Assembly (NCBI RefSeq): GCF_021390435.2
Contig: NZ_JAJVCN010000002.1
Location: 2,542,001-2,606,000, forward strand
Source of the DNA: Kibdelosporangium philippinense
GTDB lineage: Bacteria; Actinomycetota; Actinomycetes; Mycobacteriales; Pseudonocardiaceae
Length of the DNA: 64,000 bases
Reading direction: 5' to 3'
How positions within the stretch are numbered: position 1 is the stretch's first letter; each line of letters begins with the position of its first letter. Below are positions 41,617-49,543 of the stretch, piece by piece. The notes under the pieces are model-generated. The model was given only the letters and a program-made list of their open reading frames with translations. It was not told where the DNA came from and searched no databases. The translations under genes were made by a program, and so were the position numbers.

Positions 41617-42702
41617 CTAGAAAACCACCACGCTTCGCAGCACGTCACCGCCGTGCATCTTGTGGAACGCGCTCTCGACCCCGTCGAGCGGGATCTCCTC
41701 GGTGACGAACGCGTCCAGGTCGAGCCGACCCTGCTGGTAGAGGTCCACGAGCAGCGGGAAGTCGCGGGACGGCAGGCAGTCGCCGTACCAGCTGGACTTC
41801 AGCGAGCCGCCACGGCTGAAGAAGTCGATCAACGGCATCTCCAGCGTCATGTCCGGCGTTGGCACACCGACAAGAACGACGGTTCCCGCCAGGTCACGGC
41901 CGTAGAACGCCTGCTTCCAGGTCTCCGGGCGACCGACCGCGTCGACGACGACGTCCGCGCCGAACCCGTCGGTCAGGTCCTGGATCGCGGTCACCACGTC
42001 GTCGACTTCGCGTGCGTTGATCGCGTGCGTCGCGCCGAAACCTTTTGCCCAGTCCAGTTTCCGCGGATCCACGTCGATCGCGATGATCTTGGCGGCACCG
42101 GCGATCCGTGCTCCGGCAACGGCACCACTGCCAACGCCACCGCATCCGATGACCGCGACGGAGTCGCCACGGCCGACGTTGCCTGTGTTGATCGCGGCGC
42201 CGATACCCGCCATCACACCACATCCGAGCAGACCGACGGCCGCCGCGCGGGCCGATGGGTCCACTTTGGTGCATTGGCCGGAGTGCACGAGTGTCTTCTC
42301 CGCGAACGCCCCGATGCCCAGCGCAGGCGACAGCTCGGTGCCGTCGGTCAGTGTCATCTTCTGCTTGGCGTTGAACGTGTTGAAGCAGTACCAAGGCCTG
42401 CCGCGCTTGCACGCACGGCAGTTGCCGCAGACCGCGCGCCAGTTGAGGACCACGAAGTCGCCCGGTTCGATGTCGGTCACGCCCTCGCCGACGGACTCGA
42501 CCACGCCAGCGGCCTCATGGCCAAGCAGGAACGGGAATTCGTCGTTGATGCCGCCTTCGCGGTAGTGCAGGTCCGTATGGCATACCCCGCAGGTCTGCAC
42601 CTTCACCACGGCCTCGCCAGGCCCGGGATCGGGCACGATGATCGTCGTCACCTCGACCGGTTCGCCCTTGGCGCGTGCGATGACTCCACGGACTTCCGCC
42701 AC
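41617..42702 (-). CDS. mscR: S-(hydroxymethyl)mycothiol dehydrogenase
   Basis: 361-residue zinc-dependent medium-chain dehydrogenase. It would oxidise formaldehyde bound to mycothiol and can also reduce S-nitrosomycothiol. Catalytic zinc ligands are in CGVCHTDLHYREGG and GHEAAG; the structural zinc Cys set is CGNCRACKRGRPWYC. The NAD site is VIGCGGVGSGAV. The protein ends VLRSVVVF, as in MscR/AdhE2 proteins. GTG 42702, preceded by GGGAGG, was preferred over the longer frame to 42870. Presence of this gene indicates a mycothiol-producing actinomycete. Confidence 0.92.
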   Translation of the reverse strand: MAEVRGVIARAKGEPVEVTTIIVPDPGPGEAVVKVQTCGVCHTDLHYREGGINDEFPFLLGHEAAGVVESVGEGVTDIEPGDFVVLNWRAVCGNCRACKRGRPWYCFNTFNAKQKMTLTDGTELSPALGIGAFAEKTLVHSGQCTKVDPSARAAAVGLLGCGVMAGIGAAINTGNVGRGDSVAVIGCGGVGSGAVAGARIAGAAKIIAIDVDPRKLDWAKGFGATHAINAREVDDVVTAIQDLTDGFGADVVVDAVGRPETWKQAFYGRDLAGTVVLVGVPTPDMTLEMPLIDFFSRGGSLKSSWYGDCLPSRDFPLLVDLYQQGRLDLDAFVTEEIPLDGVESAFHKMHGGDVLRSVVVF

Positions 42703-42772
42703 TGCTGCCTCCCGCCTCGTTGCGTGCGCAACCGAGTAGACATTGCGCATGGGTCCGCTGTCGAGAGGTGAT

Positions 42773-43549
42773 CTAGCGAATCCCCCGAAGGAACTCGGCA
42801 GTGACGTCATCGGCCGGGAAGAAAGACTCGATCGCGAGCTCGGCGACCGTGATGTCGGCCGGTGTGCCAAAGGTCGCGATCACGCTCAGGAAAGCCAATT
42901 CCGTGCCTTTGTGCGTCATACGCAACGACACCACCACGTCGGTGTCCAAATGGGGCTCAGGATCGTCGCACGGGTACGCGACCAGCTCCTTGTAGAGCTC
43001 CTGCAAACCAGCGTCGGCGGTCACCGCGATCTCGCGCCGAAGCCTGCCGAGCAGGTGCGCCCGCCACTCGCCCAGGTTGCGGATCCGCGGCGCCATCCCG
43101 TCCGGGTGCAGGCTCAGCCGCAGCACGTTCATCGGCGGTTTCAACAGCTGCGGTGCCACGTCCTCAGTGAACAGCGCGGTCGCGGCGTTGCTGTCGACGA
43201 GGTTCCAGCGGCGGTCGATCACGGCTGCCGGATACGGTTCGTGCCCGGCGAGGATCCGGCGCACGGCCGACTTCACCGGCGCCATTTCGGGCGCGTCCAA
43301 CGGAGTTTCGCCGTAGACCGGCGCGTATCCGGCCGCGAGCAGCAGGCGGTTGCGGTCACGCAACGGCACGTCCAGCTCGTCGGCCAGATGCAGCACCATC
43401 TCGCGGCTCGGCGCCGACCGGCCGGTCTCCACGAAGCTCAGGTGCCGTGTCGAGATGTCGGCCTGGATGGACAGGTCGAGTTGGCTGAGCCTGCGCTGCT
43501 CCCGCCACCCTCTGAGCAGTTCACCGACGGGTCGTTGCGTCAATGTCAC
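42773..43549 (-). CDS. XRE-family regulator with MmyB-like ligand domain
   Basis: 258 residues from GTG 43549. The HTH (about 7-65) reads LLRGWREQRRLSQLDLSIQA and STRHLSFVETGRSAPSREMV. The C-terminal MmyB-like PAS-type domain contains PYPAAVIDRRWNLVDSNAAT and RRIRNLGEW-type segments (APRIRNLGEWRAHLLGRLRR). In Streptomyces the family is linked to methylenomycin regulation and binds fatty-acid-like ligands. It lies 70 bases upstream of the mycothiol dehydrogenase gene on the same strand and may regulate it, or an unrelated target. Confidence 0.88.
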   Translation of the reverse strand: MTLTQRPVGELLRGWREQRRLSQLDLSIQADISTRHLSFVETGRSAPSREMVLHLADELDVPLRDRNRLLLAAGYAPVYGETPLDAPEMAPVKSAVRRILAGHEPYPAAVIDRRWNLVDSNAATALFTEDVAPQLLKPPMNVLRLSLHPDGMAPRIRNLGEWRAHLLGRLRREIAVTADAGLQELYKELVAYPCDDPEPHLDTDVVVSLRMTHKGTELAFLSVIATFGTPADITVAELAIESFFPADDVTAEFLRGIR

Positions 43550-43698
43550 GTCTCCACGCTACGGCGCTTGGGGAACCGGGGCGATTACGTCAGGGGTAAC
43601 GCAACGCGGTACACCGAGTGTACGAATTGGACAGGATCCATTTGGCGCACAACACGATTGCGCTACAAGGAAACTGGTTGTGCGCGTAAAGTAACCGA

Positions 43699-44706
43699 AT
43701 GGGGTTATTCAGCCGGAGAAAGTCCGGGCTGCCGCAGCGTGCTGTCATCCAAGGGCACACATACGACGATGCGGATCTGGACGCTGCGGTGAAGACAGGG
43801 GAGTTGGCTGCGGCGCTTTCCGTGCTCGGACAGTGCCGCAGGAAACCGGAAGTTCGGGCGTTGCGGGTCAGGGTGCTCGCGGAGACCTTGGTCGGCAAGG
43901 CGGAAGCATTGCTGGAAACCGCGTACAGCACTGATGATCCGGACATGTGGCTGCTTGCTGGATCGACCTTCATCCAGGAGGGATGGGCGATCCGCGGCCA
44001 CGGCTGGGCCAGTTCGGTCGGTGATGACCGGTTTCGAATGTTCTTCGCCACCTTGCGTAAAGCGGTCCATCCGTTGCACCAAGCCGCCGAAGGGCTGCCG
44101 CAGGACGCCGTGCCATGGGCGGAAATGCAGCGTGCCGCACAGGGTTTGCAGGCCGGTCGGGACGAGCTCGACGCGATCTGGCGCGAGATCACGTCCCGTA
44201 CCGGGACGCTCTATCCGGCGTACTACACGCGACTGCAGATCCTCGCCAAGAAATGGGGCGGTTCACACGAGGAGATGCTCGCGTTCGCCCGGTTGAGTGT
44301 TGACGCGGCACCGCACGGCGATCCGCTCGCGGCGATGATCCCGCTCGCCCACTTCGAGGTCCTGCTCGCCGACCTGCAGGACCTGATCGAGAACAAACAC
44401 ACGTTCAAGGCGGCGATGCTGCCGAACACGTACTTCTCGAAGGTCCGCGCGGAGATCGACACCGCGGCGGACAAGTGGATGGTCGCCATCCCGCGCCAGC
44501 ACCCGCGTGCCCTGGAGGCGCACAACGCCTTCGCCGCGGCATACGTGCTGGCTGCGGACCCGGCCAGGGCACGCGCGCACCTCGTCGCGATGCGTGATCA
44601 CCTGCATGACCTGCCGTGGGCGTACTACATCGACTACGACAAAGTGCGGGACGAGTACCTGAGGGCCTACGGCAAGTTCGTGCTCAAGCCGGCCGTGCTG
44701 CACTGA
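43699..44706 (+). CDS. Hypothetical protein, TPR-like helical
   Basis: 335-residue soluble protein with no motif I recognise. It begins MGLFSRRKSGLPQRAVIQGH and continues with all-alpha segments resembling tetratricopeptide or solenoid repeats, such as ALDAAVKTGELAAALSVLGQ-like spacing and HNAFAAAYVLAADPARARAHL. Similar proteins exist in many Pseudonocardiales. It is divergent from the XRE regulator and is followed by a perfect hairpin before a SWIM-domain gene. No catalytic residues can be assigned. Confidence 0.7.
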   Translation: MGLFSRRKSGLPQRAVIQGHTYDDADLDAAVKTGELAAALSVLGQCRRKPEVRALRVRVLAETLVGKAEALLETAYSTDDPDMWLLAGSTFIQEGWAIRGHGWASSVGDDRFRMFFATLRKAVHPLHQAAEGLPQDAVPWAEMQRAAQGLQAGRDELDAIWREITSRTGTLYPAYYTRLQILAKKWGGSHEEMLAFARLSVDAAPHGDPLAAMIPLAHFEVLLADLQDLIENKHTFKAAMLPNTYFSKVRAEIDTAADKWMVAIPRQHPRALEAHNAFAAAYVLAADPARARAHLVAMRDHLHDLPWAYYIDYDKVRDEYLRAYGKFVLKPAVLH

Positions 44707-44718
44707 ATATCCGCTGTT

Positions 44719-44755
44719 CAACCCTCTGTGAGCAAACCGTGCTCACAGAGGGTTG
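44719..44755 (+). promoter_or_regulatory. Perfect 16-bp hairpin before the SWIM gene, occluding its ribosome site
   Basis: CAACCCTCTGTGAGCA (44719-44734) pairs perfectly with 44740-44755 around a 5-base loop. It lies between two same-strand genes, 12 bases after one stop and 5 bases before the GTG (44760) of the next. The right arm holds GAGGG at 44748-44752, the only ribosome-binding-like sequence at suitable distance. It may end the upstream transcript, or hold the downstream ribosome site closed. Confidence 0.6.
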
Positions 44756-44759
44756 CGTA

Positions 44760-45233
44760 GTGGTGTTGGATGACCCGGTGGCTGTACGACTTGATGCCGA
44801 CACAGTGTCCTTGTTGGTGGGACCGGACCTCGCCCGAATCGGGCGGGAACACCTCGACCAGGGCCGGGTCTTCGAACTCGGCCAGGACGACGGCGGCGTA
44901 GTGGCAACGGTGCTCGACTCCGCCCGCAAGGAGTACGACGTCTGGGTCGGCGTGGTCAACGGCGTCCTGACCGGCGAGTGCGACTGCGAGGACACCGAGG
45001 CCCCGCTCTGCGGGCACGCGGTGGCCGTGACCCTCGCCGCCCTTGAGGACGGCATTCCCTTCACCTCCGTCATCGAGCAGGACGACGATGACGACGAGGA
45101 ACGTTTCGCCGAACTCGCGGCAGCGCTGACGTTCGACCAACTGGTCGACCTGGTGGCGAAGCAAGCGGTAGCGGACCCGGACTTCGCCGACGACCTGATA
45201 GCCCTAGCCGAAGAAGCCCCCGAAGACGACTAA
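44760..45233 (+). CDS. SWIM zinc-finger protein
   Basis: 157-residue protein starting at GTG 44760 (or 44763). A SWIM zinc finger, CxCx(n)CxH, reads CDCEDTEAPLCGHAVAVTLA at about residues 79-98. The C-terminus is very acidic (EQDDDDDEERFAELA and a final EEAPEDD). SWIM fingers bind DNA or protein partners and often sit with SNF2 helicases, but none is next to it here. Its ribosome site is inside a perfect hairpin, suggesting controlled translation. It is followed by the mirrored 22-bp repeat array. Confidence 0.7.
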   Translation: MVLDDPVAVRLDADTVSLLVGPDLARIGREHLDQGRVFELGQDDGGVVATVLDSARKEYDVWVGVVNGVLTGECDCEDTEAPLCGHAVAVTLAALEDGIPFTSVIEQDDDDDEERFAELAAALTFDQLVDLVAKQAVADPDFADDLIALAEEAPEDD

Positions 45234-45245
45234 CCCGCCTAGGGT

Positions 45246-45477
45246 GTGTCCAACACTCCAGCTCACCGTGTCCACCGTTCCTGAAGGCCGTGTCCACCGT
45301 TGCGGAAGGGTGTGTCCACCACTCCGGCATGCCGTGTTGACCATTCCGGCACAGTGAAATGTCCTTGCCGGGCTTGGCATTGCGATTTCATGGTGTCGGA
45401 ACGGTGGACACGGTGTGCCGCAACGGTGGACACACTGTTCCGGAACGGTGGACACGGTGTGTCGGAACGGTGGACAC
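45246..45477. repeat. Mirrored array of nine 22-bp repeat units
   Basis: Five units of GTGTCCACCGTTCC type start at 45246, 45268, 45290, 45312 and 45334. Four units of the reverse complement, GGAACGGTGGACAC, start at 45398, 45420, 45442 and 45464. Spacing is exactly 22 bases within each half, and about 50 bases of unrelated DNA (45348-45397) separate the halves. The 22-bp step is not a multiple of three, so no repeated peptide is encoded. The array lies between the convergent SWIM and NTF2-like genes. Nothing else fills this 263-base interval. Confidence 0.9.
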
Positions 45478-45496
45478 GCGCTCCCTTTCCTTCTGG

Positions 45497-46039
45497 CTAT
45501 GCGAGGCGGGTTGGGAGGGGCGCCAGTTTGTAGGTTTTCCAGAAGTATTGGTCTGCCGCGTGTTGGTCTGCCGCGAAGTTCACCGCTTCGACGATCTTCC
45601 TGTTGCGGATACGGAAGGCCAGTGCCCAGAGGATGTCGAGGCCTTGGGGTTTGGTGCTCCAGCCTCGGTGCAGGTCCACGACCCAGTCTCCGTCCGCGGC
45701 AAGGAATACCGTCTCCGCGCGGAAACCGGCTTTGCCCAGTTCACGGAAGAACGCCAGTACTTCGTCGATCCCTTGCTTCGTGCCCGACAGGGGGTGGTGG
45801 CCGGGGATGGTCCACCTGATGTCGTTGGCGAAGAAGCGGCGCAGCCTGTTCAGGTCGCCTGAGCCGTACGCCTCGTAGTAGTCCTTGATCAGACGGACGT
45901 TCGGGTGTTCACGCTCACCTGAAGCGTTTGCTGTGCCGCCGGTGAGTAACGATCCGGCGGCGACTGCGGCTGTCAGTCCCAGGCCGCCACGCAGCAGATC
46001 CGCTCGCGATACGCCTGTCTGGTCCTCGGAGGTCGTCAT
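45497..46039 (-). CDS. Exported NTF2/SnoaL-like protein
   Basis: 180 residues from ATG 46039. The N-terminus (VSRADLLRGGLGLTAAVAA) resembles a Tat signal but has a single Arg, so export route is uncertain; cleavage near TANAS is likely. The mature part is a cone-shaped NTF2-like domain: NVRLIKDYYEAYGSGDLNRL, DIRWTIPGHHPLSG and QGIDEVLAFFRELGKAGFRA. Such domains can be isomerases, hydrolases or binding modules; key residues cannot be assigned. It is convergent with the SWIM gene across the 22-bp array, and its 5' end is 49 bases from the glgB stop. Confidence 0.75.
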   Translation of the reverse strand: MTTSEDQTGVSRADLLRGGLGLTAAVAAGSLLTGGTANASGEREHPNVRLIKDYYEAYGSGDLNRLRRFFANDIRWTIPGHHPLSGTKQGIDEVLAFFRELGKAGFRAETVFLAADGDWVVDLHRGWSTKPQGLDILWALAFRIRNRKIVEAVNFAADQHAADQYFWKTYKLAPLPTRLA

Positions 46040-46088
46040 GCCACGAACGTACGGTCGCCCACTGTGACAGGTCCAATACCTGCAGCGA

Positions 46089-48209
46089 TTACAGATCGGC
46101 ATTGATTTCGGGCATAAGCCACAGGACGCCCAAAGGGGGCAGCGTGAGCGTGGCCGATGCGAGGCAACCGTGGTACGGAACCGGTTCAGTGGTGACGCTG
46201 CCGCCGTTGCCGATGTTGGAACCGTGGTACGCGGCGCTGTCGGTGTTGATCACTTCGCGCCAGCGGCCGTGGCGAGGCAGGCCGATGCGATACGACTCGT
46301 AAAACGTGGGCCCCAGGTTGGCCACGCAGACAAGTGTGGGCCCGTCGCCGTCGCGTTGGAACGCGACGACGTCGCCGGTCACGTCGAGCCATGTGAAGCC
46401 GTCCGGGCTGGTATCGTTGGTGTGTAAGGCTTTCGTTGACCGGTAGCGGGAGTTCAGGTCGGCAACCAGTTGGTGGATGCCCGCGTGCACGGGGTCGTTC
46501 AGCAGGTGCCAGTCGAGGCCGAACTCCGACCATTCGGCGCGCTGCCCGAACTCGCCGCCCATGAACAGCAGCTGCTTGCCGGGATGTGCCCACATGAAAG
46601 CCAGCAATGATCGCAAGCTGGCTGCTTTCGCTGACGTGTCACCGGGCATCCGCTCCCACAACGAGCCTTTCCCGTGCACGACCTCGTCATGTGACAGTGC
46701 CAGGATGAAATTCTCGCTCCACGCATAGGAAAGCGAGAACGTGATCTCGTCCTGCCACGAGGAGCGGGACGGACGGCTGAAGTAGCGCAGGTCGTCGTGC
46801 ATCCAGCCCATGTTCCACTTGAACCCGAAGCCAAGGCCGTCATAGTCGGTCGGACGCGTCACACCGGGCCAGGTCGTCGAGTCCTCGGCGATCATCATCA
46901 CGCCAGGATGGTTCTTGTACGCCGTCGCATTGAGTTCCTGGAGGAACTGCACGGCGTCCAGGTTTTCCCGCCCACCATGGGGGTTCGGCACCCACTCTCC
47001 GGCCGGGCGTGAGTAATCCAGGTACAGCATCGAGGCGACGGCGTCCACGCGCAACCCGTCGATGTGGTACTCCGCCAACCAGAACAAAGCGTTGGCGACG
47101 AGGAAGTTCCGTACTTCTGGCCGGGCGTAGTCGAAAATCAACGTTCCCCAGTCGGGATGTTCGCCCTTGCGTGGATCCGGGTGTTCGTAGAGAGGCTGTC
47201 CGTCGAAGCGCGCCAATGCCCAGTCGTCACGGGGAAAATGCGCGGGTACCCAGTCCATGATCACCCCGATACCGTTGGCGTGCAGTGTGTCCACAAAGTA
47301 CTTGAAGTCGTCGGGTGTGCCGAACCGGGATGTTGGGGCATAGTAGGAAGTGACCTGATAGCCCCATGAACCGCCGTAGGGATGCTCGGCGACCGGCAGG
47401 AGTTCGACGTGCGTGAACCCCTGGCTGGTCACGTATTCGGACAGCTGCAAGGCGAGTTCACGGTAGTCAAGGCCGGGACGCCACGAGCCGAGATGCACCT
47501 CGTAGATGCTGACCGGAGAACGACTCCAGTCGGTGGAATCCCTGGTAGCCAGCCAATCCGAGTCCTGCCACACGTAGTCCGAGGAATGCACCACTGAGGA
47601 CGGAAGATCGGCCGCGAACGCGAGCGGATCTGCCTTGTCCCGCCACTGCCCGTCGCTGCCGAGAATCCGGAACCGATAGCGCTGACCCGCGGTGACGCCA
47701 GGAACGAAAAGTTTCCAGACGCCGGGGTCCATGCGCCGCATCGGCAGATCCAGCACCTGGACAGCCTGTGCATTGGGTGCCCACACGGCAAACGCGGTGC
47801 CGGAAACCCCGCCGATGGTCGTGACGTGCGCGCCGAGAACGTCCCACAGCCGCTCGTGACGACCCTCGCTGATCAGGTGAAGGTCGAACTCGCCCAAGGT
47901 CGGCAACCACCGATAGGGGTCGTCCGCAAGCTCGACCCGATCGGAATACGTGACCTCGAAACGGTAATCCGCCAGGCGGACCGGCACAACACCAGAGAAC
48001 AGCCCGTCACGGACAGGGGAAAGGTCGTACCGATCGTCCTTTGTGATCACAGCGACCGAGGATGCGCCCGGTTTCAGGGCGCGCACCAAAGTGCCGCTCG
48101 GCCGGGGGTGACTGCCTAGAACCCGGTGTGGATTGCGGTGTGTGCCACTGAGTAGCCGGTCCACCTGGATGGTGTCCGGTGCGCCAATGTCCAAAATAGA
48201 CGTTGTCAT
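46089..48209 (-). CDS. glgB: 1,4-alpha-glucan branching enzyme
   Basis: 706-residue GH13 enzyme that introduces alpha-1,6 branches into maltooligosaccharides. An N-terminal carbohydrate-binding/early-set region (about 1-210) precedes the barrel. GLRVDAVASMLYLDYSRP holds the nucleophile Asp, MMIAEDSTTWPGV the acid/base Glu, and LALSHDEVVHGKGSL the third Asp. It is the last gene of the GlgE-TreS-Mak-GlgB operon; its ATG overlaps the maltokinase stop (ATGA). GlgB needs the linear glucan made by GlgE as substrate. The protein is of normal length. Confidence 0.95.
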   Translation of the reverse strand: MTTSILDIGAPDTIQVDRLLSGTHRNPHRVLGSHPRPSGTLVRALKPGASSVAVITKDDRYDLSPVRDGLFSGVVPVRLADYRFEVTYSDRVELADDPYRWLPTLGEFDLHLISEGRHERLWDVLGAHVTTIGGVSGTAFAVWAPNAQAVQVLDLPMRRMDPGVWKLFVPGVTAGQRYRFRILGSDGQWRDKADPLAFAADLPSSVVHSSDYVWQDSDWLATRDSTDWSRSPVSIYEVHLGSWRPGLDYRELALQLSEYVTSQGFTHVELLPVAEHPYGGSWGYQVTSYYAPTSRFGTPDDFKYFVDTLHANGIGVIMDWVPAHFPRDDWALARFDGQPLYEHPDPRKGEHPDWGTLIFDYARPEVRNFLVANALFWLAEYHIDGLRVDAVASMLYLDYSRPAGEWVPNPHGGRENLDAVQFLQELNATAYKNHPGVMMIAEDSTTWPGVTRPTDYDGLGFGFKWNMGWMHDDLRYFSRPSRSSWQDEITFSLSYAWSENFILALSHDEVVHGKGSLWERMPGDTSAKAASLRSLLAFMWAHPGKQLLFMGGEFGQRAEWSEFGLDWHLLNDPVHAGIHQLVADLNSRYRSTKALHTNDTSPDGFTWLDVTGDVVAFQRDGDGPTLVCVANLGPTFYESYRIGLPRHGRWREVINTDSAAYHGSNIGNGGSVTTEPVPYHGCLASATLTLPPLGVLWLMPEINADL

Positions 48210-49543
48210 GCGTCCCCCACCAGTCGGCGCACGGCGCGGAGCGGAATGTCAACCCAGTCCGGCCGATTGCGGGTCTCGTACACGGCCTCGTAGACCGCTT
48301 TCTCCAGTTCGAACGCGGTGAGCAGGCGATTCTGCGCAGCCGGGTCATAGCCCGCGACCTCGGCGTATCCCGCGCAGAAGGCCGTGCGGTTGTGCTCGGT
48401 CCACTCCTCGGCCTTGTCGCGCAGGTGTCCGGGGAACAGCCGGAGTTGGTGTTGTGCGGCGTAGTCGAAGGAGCGCAGCATGCCCGCCACATCCCGCAAG
48501 GGCGACTGCAACGCGACACGGTCCGCGATCGGCGCCGCGGGCTCACCCTCGAAGTCGATCACCAGCCACGTCTTCGGCGTACGCAACACCTGCCCCAGAT
48601 GCAAGTCCCCGTGAATGCGTTGCACCGCGACAGGTCCAGCGAGCTGCAAGGCCGTGCGGATCCGCGATGCGTAAGGCCGCAACGCGGGAACGGAAGCGAT
48701 CGAAGAGTCGAGGCGCACGGCGAGATCGAGCGTGCTGGCATTAACCGAAGCGGAACCCAACTCTCGCGCCAGATCGGCGTGTACGGCAGCCACGGCGCCG
48801 CCGAGCCGATGTGCCTCGGCGGCGAAGTCGGCGCCCGCGGTGGCAGGCGACACGTCCGCGGTGGCGAACAGGTCGCGAACGCTGGTCAAAGCCATCTGCC
48901 AGCCCTCGGCGGCTCCAGCCGCGAACGACTGGAGCATCCCGAACGTTGTGCCCGGTCCCTCGATGGAACCCAGCAGTTGCGCGATGTGTGGCGAGCGGCG
49001 TAACGCCCGGTGCGCTTCGAGATCCGGGTTCACGCCGTCCTCAAGCCGTCGGTAGAGCTTGAGGATGTACCGGTCGCCGAACACGATCGACGTGTTGGAC
49101 TGCTCAGCGGAGACCGGACGCCCGGTCAGGCCACGCCTGCTGGCGCCGCTGAACCCGCTGCTCGGCTCGGGCACGAACCGGATCTCGGCACGCCGCCCGT
49201 TCTGCCCGATGAGCTGCAGCATCAGCTCGCACAGCTCAGTGTCGCCGGTCGCGTCGTACACCACGCACCCGTCGAACCCAGCCAGAACAGCAGGCGCGAG
49301 CCGGTCGGGCAACGTCCTGCGCACACCGATAGGCACCTGGTATCGCCCGGTGCCGCCGTCGGCGAACCGCACCTCGGCCACGGTCAGCAGGCCCAAAGGG
49401 CCACCGGACGGGCGCCGGTCGACCAGTTCCGTCATCTCCACAACGTCGACGGTGTCGACCAGCCGCCCTTGCCCGCCGGACCACCGTTGCCACGGCAGCC
49501 ACGCGGCCAGCGCGCGCTCCAACCGTGGCCGCAGCTCGCTCAT
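48206..49543 (-). CDS. mak: Maltokinase
   Basis: 445-residue kinase that phosphorylates maltose from TreS to maltose-1-phosphate, the GlgE donor. Kinase-like signatures are VQRIHGDLHLGQVLRTPKTW with catalytic Asp and VIDFEGEPAAP with the metal Asp. The N-terminal lobe has LAAWLPWQRWSGGQG. ATG 49543 overlaps the treS stop; the open frame upstream is antisense to treS and was not used. Mycobacterial and streptomycete homologues are often fused to TreS, but here the two are separate overlapping genes. Confidence 0.93.
   Translation of the reverse strand: MSELRPRLERALAAWLPWQRWSGGQGRLVDTVDVVEMTELVDRRPSGGPLGLLTVAEVRFADGGTGRYQVPIGVRRTLPDRLAPAVLAGFDGCVVYDATGDTELCELMLQLIGQNGRRAEIRFVPEPSSGFSGASRRGLTGRPVSAEQSNTSIVFGDRYILKLYRRLEDGVNPDLEAHRALRRSPHIAQLLGSIEGPGTTFGMLQSFAAGAAEGWQMALTSVRDLFATADVSPATAGADFAAEAHRLGGAVAAVHADLARELGSASVNASTLDLAVRLDSSIASVPALRPYASRIRTALQLAGPVAVQRIHGDLHLGQVLRTPKTWLVIDFEGEPAAPIADRVALQSPLRDVAGMLRSFDYAAQHQLRLFPGHLRDKAEEWTEHNRTAFCAGYAEVAGYDPAAQNRLLTAFELEKAVYEAVYETRNRPDWVDIPLRAVRRLVGDA

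Noticed and set aside
45246..45477. CRISPR array
   Set aside because: The units are adjacent and degenerate without variable spacers, reverse orientation midway, and no cas genes are near.
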